A stretch of DNA of 12,900 nucleotides from JBDKTH01 sp964558295. GTDB taxonomy: Bacteria; Planctomycetota; Planctomycetia; Pirellulales; Thermoguttaceae. This document shows, in pieces, positions 1 to 5,850 of this stretch. Position 1 is the stretch's first letter; the number at the start of each line of letters is the position of its first letter. Position numbers and translations under genes: made by a program. The notes under the pieces are model-generated. The model saw nothing but the letters and a program-made list of their open reading frames with translations, was not told where the DNA came from and made no database searches. The stretch lies in NCBI GenBank assembly GCA_964558295.1, contig CAZLDQ010000163.1, forward strand, positions 1-12,900, given 5' to 3'.

Positions 1-200
1 CTATTGACGTTTCTCGCTCACCGCCACTGCGCGCAAAAGCTGACGTGCACCCCCGAGGTGTTCATGCGGCCAAACTCCCTTGCATCGCGTTCCCCACATG
101 GTTATCCTGTCCCTAGACTTGTTCCGGCCCACCCCGACAAGACTCACGATTTCCCCATGGAAACGACTTCGTTGTCTCACAAAACCATCCGCGAAGCAGC

Positions 201-665
201 ATGATTCTCGACCAACTCCATCACGCTCTCATGTATCGACGCCTCAGCCCACGGATTGCGGCCGCGTTGGACTACCTGCGCGAGACCGATTTCTCCGAGG
301 TACCTGAAGGACGCCACGAGCTCGACGGCGATCGTCTGGTGGCGATTGTGCAGCGTTACCAGAGCCGGCCGCATTCCGAAATCATCTGGGAATCACATCG
401 GCGTTACATCGACGTGCAGTACATCGTCACTGGCACGGAACAAATGGGTTATGTGGCCCTGCGTCCCGACCTGCCGGTCAAGCAACCGTATGACGAGACC
501 AAAGACATCATCTTTTATCATGCGCAAGGAAGCCTGTTTCTCGCCACGCCTGGTACCTTCGCCATGTTCTTTCCTCACGACGTTCACGCCCCCGGTCTGG
601 CCGCCGGTTCGCCCCCGGCGCCCGCCGAGGTGTTCAAAGTCGTCATGAAGTGCCGCGTTGAGTGA
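201..665 (+). CDS. YhcH/YjgK/YiaL (DUF386, EbgC-like) family protein
   Basis: A 154-residue protein with the full family pattern: the block E64-SHRRYIDVQY-74, a G-x-E turn near 78-80, the FFPHDVHAP block at 123-131 with two histidines, and a closing KVVMK strand at 146-150. The family folds as a cupin-like beta-barrel. It includes E. coli YhcH, YiaL and EbgC and is linked to metabolism of sialic acid, other sugars or galactosides, with the histidine/glutamate cluster thought to bind a metal or the sugar. The length is normal for the family and no signal peptide is seen, so it is probably cytoplasmic. The ATG at 201 has only a weak upstream GAAG (192-195); a later ATG at 231 would remove the conserved N-terminus. 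It faces the next gene with 5 bp between stops. Family assignment is firm; the substrate is unknown. Confidence 0.88.
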   Translation: MILDQLHHALMYRRLSPRIAAALDYLRETDFSEVPEGRHELDGDRLVAIVQRYQSRPHSEIIWESHRRYIDVQYIVTGTEQMGYVALRPDLPVKQPYDETKDIIFYHAQGSLFLATPGTFAMFFPHDVHAPGLAAGSPPAPAEVFKVVMKCRVE

Positions 666-670
666 GCACG

Positions 671-1618
671 TCAAACGGTTGCCATTGCACCGCGGAGGTG
701 GGCCAAGGCGTGCCGGTAGTCTTTGGGGCCAACGTATTCGAGGATTAGTGGTGCCTTGGGGGTCCGTTTGGCCGCCAGCGCCACGAACTTCGGATAGTCC
801 AGGTCTCCTTGGCCCGCCGGCACTCCGCGGTCGACGTGGAGCTTACGGTCCTTTGCATGGAGGCAGTCGATCCAAGGGCCAAGCTGGTTGAACATCTCTT
901 CCAAATCGTTCACCTCCAATAGGTTGGCCGGATCGAGGAGGGCACGGAGTCGCGGAGAACCGACTTCCTCCAAATATAATCGCATCCGCTTGGCTGTGGC
1001 CAGAAAACCGCGGAAGAAAGGCTCGAAGAGCACGGTGGCCCCGTGCCGCTCGGCCAGTTCGGCTAGCTGCTTTCCGGTGGCTACCATCTGGTTCCAAACC
1101 GGCTCCTGGAAGTGGTAGGCCACTCTGGGCTCCGGTTTGTCGGAATGATAGTGTCCGGCCTCGGTGATGAACGTGTGGACATCCATGGCATCGCCAACGC
1201 GCATCATTGCGTCAAAATAGGCAAGGTTGGCCTTGCGTTCCAGTTCTTCCGGGTGGATCAAGTTCGTGTAGACCCCGATGCTGTGGATTGACACGCCCAC
1301 GGAACGATAGGCCTCGGCAATCGCCTGGCACCGGGCAGGCGTCAGATCGGAGACATCCGACCGGCCGTTGTACTTCCAGTAGCGGCTGTCCTTTTGATTG
1401 AGGAACAGTTGAACTACGCCGATCCCCTCGTGGGCGAGTTCCTCGGCCAGTTGGCGGTTTGTGTAATCGCCAAACCCGAGCGTGGCGATCCCGATCGTCG
1501 GTCCCGTCGGGTTCTCTGCTTGCGTCTTGGACATAGTGGAGGTCGCCATGACGAGCGGCAATGCTACCGCGGCCCCTGACTTGATCGCCTCACGACGCGT
1601 CATCGAACGTTTAGACAT
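671..1618 (-). CDS. Tat-exported sugar phosphate isomerase/epimerase-like TIM-barrel protein
   Basis: A 315-residue protein. The N-terminus carries a twin-arginine signal: TRREAIK at 7-13, then a hydrophobic alanine-rich stretch to about residue 29, so Tat export is likely. The rest is a xylose isomerase-like/AP endonuclease 2 TIM barrel (residues 40-310). The expected metal-ligand series on strands 5-8 is visible: E199 in LFEPF, D229 in LLDPANL, H254 in CLHAKDR and E294 in LILEYVG. Known relatives interconvert sugars, inositols or keto-sugars; planctomycetes have many such exported paralogues of unknown substrate. The ATG at 1618 has an AGGAG (plus positions 1626-1630) at 7-nt spacing. It converges on the YhcH-like gene, and both may act on sugars, although they are not co-transcribed. 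Fold and export are well supported; the reaction is not known. Confidence 0.87.
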   Translation of the reverse strand: MSKRSMTRREAIKSGAAVALPLVMATSTMSKTQAENPTGPTIGIATLGFGDYTNRQLAEELAHEGIGVVQLFLNQKDSRYWKYNGRSDVSDLTPARCQAIAEAYRSVGVSIHSIGVYTNLIHPEELERKANLAYFDAMMRVGDAMDVHTFITEAGHYHSDKPEPRVAYHFQEPVWNQMVATGKQLAELAERHGATVLFEPFFRGFLATAKRMRLYLEEVGSPRLRALLDPANLLEVNDLEEMFNQLGPWIDCLHAKDRKLHVDRGVPAGQGDLDYPKFVALAAKRTPKAPLILEYVGPKDYRHALAHLRGAMATV

Positions 1619-1669
1619 CTGTCGGCTCCTGCATCTCCGAGTTGTACAATGGTCCCCGATCTGGCAGTG

Positions 1670-1804
1670 CTATTCTGGTCTTTCCGGTTGCTGCTGTCCA
1701 TGCCCAGGGAGGATGAAGCCGAGGTCATCCATTCCCTCGACCCACTTGTATGGAGGAGGCCCCACTGCTAGGATAGCCAGAGATAGAATCAGAGGGAGTC
1801 TCAT
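1670..1804 (-). CDS. Possible small secreted or membrane protein, 44 aa (doubtful)
   Basis: This short ORF lies between divergent genes. Its translation begins MRLPLILSLAILAVGPPP, a basic residue followed by a hydrophobic run like a signal peptide or membrane anchor, then a polar, proline/glutamine-rich tail ending at TAG. The ATG directly abuts an AAGG, with no proper Shine-Dalgarno spacing. I recognise no family. It would be read in the same direction as the TIM-barrel gene and ends 51 bp before that gene's start. It also overlaps the stem-loop at 1706-1737, so the region may instead be an untranslated leader. Existence is uncertain. Confidence 0.25.
   Translation of the reverse strand: MRLPLILSLAILAVGPPPYKWVEGMDDLGFILPGHGQQQPERPE
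1706..1737. promoter_or_regulatory. Bulged stem-loop upstream of the TIM-barrel gene
   Basis: AGGGA (1706-1710) plus GGATGA (1711-1716) pair with TCATCC (1725-1730) and TCCCT (1733-1737), giving 11 base pairs with a 2-nt bulge and an 8-nt loop. A competing pairing, CGAGG (1720-1724) with CCTCG (1735-1739), uses part of the same bases. No T-run follows on either strand, so it is not a standard terminator. It sits 88-119 bp before the ATG at 1618 and could be a leader structure. The function is inferred. Confidence 0.4.
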
Positions 1805-1828
1805 CCTTCGAACCTGGAGAGCTTGGCT

Positions 1829-3079
1829 ATGCGCACAACCTGGACTACGGCAGCGGTCACTTGGGTTTGCGGTGTGATGCTCATCGCTTGCCAGCAAGCG
1901 ATTGCCGACGATTGGCCCAGCTGGCGTGGTCTCCGACGCGATGGACATGTGACCGGATTTACGGTTCCCAAGGTCTGGCCCAAGAAGCTCCAACAGGCCT
2001 GGAAAGTCGACGTTGGCGAGGGACATGCCTCCCCGGTGGTTGCAGGGGAAACGGTTTTCGTGCACAGCCGACAGAAAGACCAGGAAGTCGTTCGTGCCTT
2101 GAAGCTTAGCGACGGCAAGGAACTCTGGCGTCAGAGCTACGCAGCTCCTTACACGATGTGTCCGGCCGCCAAGTCTCACGGTAAGGGCCCCAAATCGACG
2201 CCTGTCGTCGCCGACGGCCGCTTGGTCACTCTGGGCATCGGCGGCATTCTCTCCAGTTGGGACGCCCAGAGCGGCAAGCTACTCTGGCAACACGACACGG
2301 CCAAGCGGTTCAAGAACACCTTGCCACTCTACGGCACGGCCATGTCGCCAGCCGTCGATGGAGGTCTCCTAGTGGCCCACCTCGGCGGTCAAGACCACGG
2401 AGCCCTAACGGCCTTTGATCCAACGACTGGCGGGTCTAAGTGGCAGTGGACGGACGACGGCCCCGGTTACGCCTCCCCGATCTTCGTAAGCGTGGCCGGC
2501 TCTTGGCAAGTCATCACCCAGTCGCAAGACCATTGTATCAGTGTCTCAGCCGACGATGGCGAACTCCTCTGGTCAATCCCATTCAAAACGCCGTACACCC
2601 AGAACATCGTCACACCGGTGGTGGTCAACGACCTGGTGATCTTCTCAGGGATCGAGAAGGGGACCACAGCTTATCGGCTGGAATCGGGGCTGGCCAAATC
2701 GACGCCCAAGTCGGTTTGGCACAATGACGAAATCTCGATGTATATGAGCTCTCCGGTCGCGGTCGGTGACCACCTGTTCGGCCTGGACTATCGCAAGAAA
2801 GGATGTTTCTTCTGCCTTGAGTTGGCGACGGGCAAGACCGCCTGGACGAGCGCCGGACGCATGGGCGACAATGCGGCCCTTCTGGCGACCAACGAGGTCG
2901 TTTTCGCCCTGACGACGGGGGCCGAGTTGATTGTATTTGAGCCCTCGTCCGAAGCGTTCAAGGTCGTTGCCCGCTACAAAGTGGCCAGTTCACCCACCTG
3001 GGCCCATCCGGCAATCGTCGGCCGGCAGATCCTCGTCAAGGACCGAATGTCCTTGACCTGTTGGACGATTGCAGACTGA
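1829..3079 (+). CDS. Exported PQQ-like (BamB/quinoprotein-type) beta-propeller protein
   Basis: A 416-residue protein. The ATG at 1829 has GGAGA (1816-1820) 8 nt upstream; an in-frame TTG at 1823 is too close to that site. After the signal peptide comes DDWPSWRG (27-34) and RDG (37-39), a start typical of planctomycete PQQ-like proteins. Seven propeller-like strands can be followed: ASPVVAGETVFV (67-78), STPVVADGRLV (123-133), SPAVDGGLLV (173-182), ASPIFV (215-220), VTPVVVNDLVIF (261-272), SSPVAVGDHLF (307-317) and HPAIVGRQILV (393-403). Blade-end turns include DGKELW, SGKLLW, DGELLW and TGKTAW. Such proteins act outside the cytoplasm as scaffolds or possible quinoprotein dehydrogenases; I see no certain catalytic PQQ site. 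Signal cleavage is ambiguous: LIAC (18-21) fits a lipobox, while AIA (24-26) fits signal peptidase I. It stands alone on its strand here. Confidence 0.85.
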   Translation: MRTTWTTAAVTWVCGVMLIACQQAIADDWPSWRGLRRDGHVTGFTVPKVWPKKLQQAWKVDVGEGHASPVVAGETVFVHSRQKDQEVVRALKLSDGKELWRQSYAAPYTMCPAAKSHGKGPKSTPVVADGRLVTLGIGGILSSWDAQSGKLLWQHDTAKRFKNTLPLYGTAMSPAVDGGLLVAHLGGQDHGALTAFDPTTGGSKWQWTDDGPGYASPIFVSVAGSWQVITQSQDHCISVSADDGELLWSIPFKTPYTQNIVTPVVVNDLVIFSGIEKGTTAYRLESGLAKSTPKSVWHNDEISMYMSSPVAVGDHLFGLDYRKKGCFFCLELATGKTAWTSAGRMGDNAALLATNEVVFALTTGAELIVFEPSSEAFKVVARYKVASSPTWAHPAIVGRQILVKDRMSLTCWTIAD

Positions 3080-3147
3080 TCGAAGCGGCGTCCTGTGGCC
3101 AGCTGACGGTAGCACGAGTCCCCAGCCCTGTTCTCGCGGCGTCTCTC

Positions 3148-3156
3148 TGCAATAAT
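3148..3156 (+). promoter_or_regulatory. Candidate extended -10 promoter for tspO-phr
   Basis: TGCAATAAT fits an extended -10 (TGN plus AATAAT, one mismatch to TATAAT), about 53 bp before the tspO ATG. It lies inside an 11-bp palindrome GCAAT-A-ATTGC (3149-3159). No good -35 is seen. The 130-bp gap after the propeller gene supports a fresh promoter here. Prediction from sequence only. Confidence 0.35.
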
Positions 3157-3209
3157 TGCTGTGAGGTGTCTGTCTGACCGTCTTCCGCAAGCAACGAGGC
3201 CGGGGAAAC

Positions 3210-3692
3210 ATGGGTAGTACGGTTCAATCATGGCTCGGGCTGGTGGCCTTTCTGGTCGTCTGTTTCACTGCAGCAGGGATTGGCTCAGCGTTGACGATGC
3301 CCGCTGTGGACGACTGGTATGCGACGCTCGCCAAGCCCTCCTGGACACCGCCCAACTGGGTCTTCGCTCCGGTCTGGTCGCTCCTCTATGCCCTGATGGC
3401 CATCGCCGCTTGGCTTATCTGGCGCAAGGCAGGGCTGTCTGGGGCACGTTTGGCAATGGTGCTCTTCGCCCTGCAATTGGGGCTGAACGTTGTCTGGTCA
3501 GGGCTTTTCTTCGGCCTCCAGTCGCCGGGGGCGGCCCTGTTGGATGTCGTGTCGCTCTGGCTGGCGATCCTTGCCACGCTCCTTGCGTTCGGACGTCACA
3601 GCCGGCTCGCCGCGTGGCTGCTGGCGCCGTATCTGCTTTGGGTCACGTATGCGACCGGATTGAATTTTGCAATTTGGTGGATGAACCGATGA
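3210..3692 (+). CDS. tspO: TspO/MBR family tryptophan-rich membrane protein
   Basis: A 160-residue protein of normal TspO length with five hydrophobic helices and the family motifs: W36-Y then L-A-KPSWTPPNWVFAPVWSLLY (to about residue 60), LNVVWSGLFFG (92-102) and PYLLWVTYATGLNF (140-153). Bacterial TspO binds porphyrins and related ligands in the membrane; in Rhodobacter it tunes photosynthesis genes, and elsewhere it is linked to oxidative stress and porphyrin breakdown. The start at 3210 follows a GGGGA with about 4-nt spacing. The TGA at 3690-3692 overlaps the ATG of the next mini-ORF (ATGA, 3689-3692). The photolyase follows within 56 bp, so the two are probably co-transcribed; the pairing with a light-dependent enzyme suggests a light or photo-oxidative role. 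Identification is secure; the ligand is unknown. Confidence 0.94.
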   Translation: MGSTVQSWLGLVAFLVVCFTAAGIGSALTMPAVDDWYATLAKPSWTPPNWVFAPVWSLLYALMAIAAWLIWRKAGLSGARLAMVLFALQLGLNVVWSGLFFGLQSPGAALLDVVSLWLAILATLLAFGRHSRLAAWLLAPYLLWVTYATGLNFAIWWMNR

Positions 3693-3720
3693 GCCGGACC
3701 GATCGTGTCACCCGGCTCAT
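3689..3720. repeat. Perfect 9-bp inverted repeat across the tspO stop
   Basis: ATGAGCCGG (3689-3697) and CCGGCTCAT (3712-3720) are perfect reverse complements with a 14-nt spacer that contains CGATCG. In mRNA this hairpin would cover the tspO stop and the mini-ORF start, ending 13 nt before the photolyase Shine-Dalgarno. It has no T-run, so attenuation or a processing site is likelier than termination. Confidence 0.55.
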
Positions 3721-3751
3721 CGCCATGGGTTGGAAGGACGAGCCCTCATGA
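3689..3751 (+). CDS. 20-aa mini-ORF coupling tspO and photolyase; possible DUF2805-like remnant
   Basis: An ORF of 20 codons fills the tspO-photolyase gap exactly. Its ATG overlaps the tspO stop (ATGA, 3689-3692) and its TGA overlaps the photolyase ATG (ATGA, 3748-3751). GGTGGA (3676-3681) lies 7 nt before its ATG, and the photolyase Shine-Dalgarno AAGGA (3734-3738) lies inside it. The peptide contains TRLIAMGWKDEPS, which resembles the RIIEMAWEDRTPF stretch I recall from DUF2805 (TIGR03643) proteins, a small family I believe is often found beside photolyase/cryptochrome genes. If so it is a severely truncated copy, since the family is about 70-80 residues. It could equally be a translational coupling peptide or chance. 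The overlaps are seen directly; the homology is inferred from memory. Confidence 0.4.
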   Translation: MSRTDRVTRLIAMGWKDEPS

Positions 3752-5238
3752 CCGGAAAACGCGTTCACGTCCCTTCGCCTGTCCCGGCGGAACGCCTTGA
3801 CCTCCTCAATCAGGCCCAGCCTGAATCCCAAGGATCTTATGTTGTCTACTGGATGAATGCTTTTCGCCGGGCGAGTTGGAATTTCGCTCTTGACCGAGCC
3901 TTGGAGTGGGCGGTCTCTCTGCGGCGTTCCCTGCTGATCTTCGAAACCCTTTGGAGCGGACGCCGCTGGGACAGCGACCGGCATCACCGCTTCGTGCTTC
4001 AGGGGATGAAGGAAAAGGTACAGCAGTTCGCTCATCCTGGCGTGTGTTACTATCCCTATGTGGAAGCCTCGGCCGGCGAGGTCCGCGAAGCGCTCGTGGC
4101 GTTGGCCCAACAGGCTTGCTTGATCGTGACCGACGACTTTCCGATCCGCGAACACCGCGAGGAACTAGTCGCCGTTGCCCGACGTGTTCGGCGACGTTTG
4201 GAAGCGGTTGATTCCAACGGGCTATTGCCGCTTCGGGCGGCTCCTCAAGTATTCTCGATGGCGCACGCATTCCGACGATTCCTCCAAAAAACCTTGCCGG
4301 ACCATCTGCTTCAAGTTCCCGAGGACGCTCCCCTGGCCGGCGTTCAGTTGCCGCCCCGATTGTCGCTTCCCGATGGATTCACCCGGCGTTGGCCCAAGGC
4401 CTCTGGCGATCTGCTGGCTGGCAAGCCGACAGCCCTTGGTCCATTGCCGATTGACCACACGATCCCCGCTGCGTCGCTTCACGGCGGCAGCACGGCAGCC
4501 GCGAGACTCTGGCTCGATTTTCTGACCAAGCGGTTGCCACACTATCCGGAAGGCCGAAACCATCCCGACGATGACGCCACAAGCGGCCTTTCTCCCTATC
4601 TCCACTTCGGTTTTCTTTCTACACATCAGATCTTCACCGAGCTTGCCCGGCACGAGGGATGGTCGCCGGCGCGATTGGCTGACAAGCCCACCGGTTCTCG
4701 GGAAGGCTGGTGGGGAATGAGCGAAGCCGCGGAGGCCTTTTTGGACGAACTGGTCACTTGGCGTGAGTTGGGCTTCAACCATTGCGTCCTCTCCGACAAC
4801 TACGACCGCTACGAGTCGCTCCCCAACTGGGCCGCGAAAACGCTCGCCGCCCATACGGCCGATCGCCGGGCCCATGTCTACTCTCTGAAAGCCTTCGAGC
4901 AAGCCGAGACCCACGATCTGCTCTGGAATGCGGCGCAGCGGCAACTGGTCCAGGAAGGGCGGATTCACAACTATCTGCGGATGCTCTGGGGCAAGAAGAT
5001 CCTCGAGTGGACCGCCCGGCCTCAGGATGCCCTGGAGGTGATGGTCGAACTGAACAACAAGTACGCCCTCGACGGGCGCGATCCCAACTCCTATTCCGGG
5101 ATCTTCTGGGTCCTGGGCCGCTACGATAGGGCTTGGGGCCCTGCCCGGCCGATCTTCGGCACCATCCGTTACATGAGCTCGGAAAACACCGCTCGCAAAG
5201 TTCGTGTCAAGGCCTATCGCGACAGATTCGCCCGTTAG
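3748..5238 (+). CDS. phr: Deoxyribodipyrimidine photolyase, class II type
   Basis: A 496-residue flavoprotein that would split UV-induced cyclobutane pyrimidine dimers using light. The N-terminal alpha/beta domain starts YVVYWM (31-36). The FAD-binding half shows SGLSPYLHFG (279-288), LDELVTWRELGFN (332-344), the WNAAQRQL...GRIHNYLRMLWGKKILEW block (393-421), and NNKYALDGRDPNSYSG (436-451) followed by RPIFGTIRYM (467-476), all typical of class II enzymes. The ATG at 3748 has AAGGA (3734-3738) at 9-nt spacing; an in-frame TTG at 3730 lies before that site and is less likely. The residues after YWM (NAFRRASWNFAL) differ from the usual RDQR..DN pattern of class II, so it may belong to a side branch. 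It is translationally linked to the preceding mini-ORF and tspO. Class assignment is strong; dimer specificity is inferred. Confidence 0.92.
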   Translation: MTGKRVHVPSPVPAERLDLLNQAQPESQGSYVVYWMNAFRRASWNFALDRALEWAVSLRRSLLIFETLWSGRRWDSDRHHRFVLQGMKEKVQQFAHPGVCYYPYVEASAGEVREALVALAQQACLIVTDDFPIREHREELVAVARRVRRRLEAVDSNGLLPLRAAPQVFSMAHAFRRFLQKTLPDHLLQVPEDAPLAGVQLPPRLSLPDGFTRRWPKASGDLLAGKPTALGPLPIDHTIPAASLHGGSTAAARLWLDFLTKRLPHYPEGRNHPDDDATSGLSPYLHFGFLSTHQIFTELARHEGWSPARLADKPTGSREGWWGMSEAAEAFLDELVTWRELGFNHCVLSDNYDRYESLPNWAAKTLAAHTADRRAHVYSLKAFEQAETHDLLWNAAQRQLVQEGRIHNYLRMLWGKKILEWTARPQDALEVMVELNNKYALDGRDPNSYSGIFWVLGRYDRAWGPARPIFGTIRYMSSENTARKVRVKAYRDRFAR

Positions 5239-5572
5239 GGCTGTCGCCCATCGGATTGTCAACATGGTTCTCCTCACACTTTGCCGGGGGGAATCGCATT
5301 GCACGGAGCGTAATGACTACAAGGTTGGCAACCTGAGAAGCGGTCAAGGCAAGGAAACACAACTCTTCTGCTTCTGCCGAGGTATCGGAAACCCAAAGCC
5401 GACGAAGCTTTTCGTCAACACTCGGAATTTGTCGCCGTCCGAGGCCGACTGACGGGGGGCTGTCAGCTCACCTCTTTAATCCGCCTCCACGACGCGGGCG
5501 CAACGGGCGTCTGCGACGATGCCGTACCAGGCAGCGGTTTCTCTCAGCCATCGAATTGCCAAACAACTGCCA

Positions 5573-5591
5573 GGTGAAGGGGCTCTTCACC
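5573..5591. repeat. 7-bp stem, 5-nt loop inverted repeat
   Basis: GGTGAAG (5573-5579) and CTTCACC (5585-5591) pair perfectly around GGGCT. No T-run follows and no gene is adjacent. It could be a processed end of the photolyase transcript or a structured part of an unknown RNA. Confidence 0.35.
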
Positions 5592-5712
5592 ACCGTTTGA
5601 GCCTATCAGTCGGCAGACGGAATTGCCAGAGACGTTTTTGGGCCACTGGACAAAAATTGTTTGCGGTTTCTCTTCTCGGGCGTACACAGACACCCACAAA
5701 ATGACGGGGCGG

Positions 5713-5741
5713 TTGACATGACGCGGTTCGGTAATGAGACT
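5713..5741 (+). promoter_or_regulatory. Candidate promoter for the metallophosphoesterase
   Basis: A perfect -35 TTGACA (5713-5718) is followed at 17-nt spacing by GAGACT (5736-5741), which matches the -10 consensus at only three positions, including the second A and final T. TAATGA (5732-5737) is a better hexamer but its 13-nt spacing is too short. A start here would give a leader of about 100 nt. Confidence 0.25.
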
Positions 5742-5769
5742 CGATGGTTCAGACTGCCGCCGTGAGGTG

Positions 5770-5806
5770 CTGGCGGCTACCGCCAGGCAGGGCCTCCCAT
5801 GGGCCC
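5770..5806 (+). promoter_or_regulatory. Tandem hairpins in the phosphoesterase leader
   Basis: CTGGCGG (5770-5776) pairs with CCGCCAG (5780-5786) over a 3-nt loop, and GGGCC (5790-5794) pairs with GGCCC (5802-5806) over a 7-nt loop. Both are GC-rich and end about 33 nt before the AAGGAGG ribosome site. A role in mRNA stability or translation is possible but not shown. No known riboswitch pattern is recognised. Confidence 0.4.
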
Positions 5807-5850
5807 CGTTTCCGTTAATCCATCTGTCTGAGAATGCCAAGGAGGTTCTT

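Larger units (their letters stand above)
5239..5850. other. Intergenic region without a convincing gene, several hairpins
   Basis: Both strands carry short open frames here, but none has a good ribosome site or a recognisable protein. Structure is present: GACGAA-GCTT-TTCGTC (5401-5416), GGTGAAG/CTTCACC (5573-5591), CTGGCGG/CCGCCAG (5770-5786) and GGGCC/GGCCC (5790-5806). A TTGACA occurs at 5713-5718. I see no clear intrinsic terminator for the photolyase. The right-hand part is probably promoter and leader for the phosphoesterase. Confidence 0.5.

Noticed and set aside
1..200. Open frames on both strands before the YhcH-like gene, including a minus-strand frame ending at CTA 1-3
   Set aside because: No ribosome site, no recognisable protein and no clear promoter; too short to judge at the window edge.
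1642..1650. TTGTACAAT as the -10 of the TIM-barrel gene
   Set aside because: No -35 at acceptable spacing, and the start would fall almost on the ribosome site; kept only as part of the TTGTACA motif finding.
3730..3747. TTG start extending the photolyase by six residues
   Set aside because: The Shine-Dalgarno AAGGA lies downstream of this TTG and is correctly spaced for the ATG at 3748.
5230..5241. GCCC-GTTA-GGGC at the photolyase stop as a terminator
   Set aside because: Only four base pairs and no T-run.
4222..5304. Long minus-strand open frame of 360 codons
   Set aside because: Antisense to the photolyase, whose motifs are clear; no recognisable family in the shadow frame.
5544..5840. 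98-codon minus-strand frame in the photolyase-phosphoesterase gap
   Set aside because: No Shine-Dalgarno, no recognised domain, and it overlaps the hairpins and leader of the phosphoesterase.
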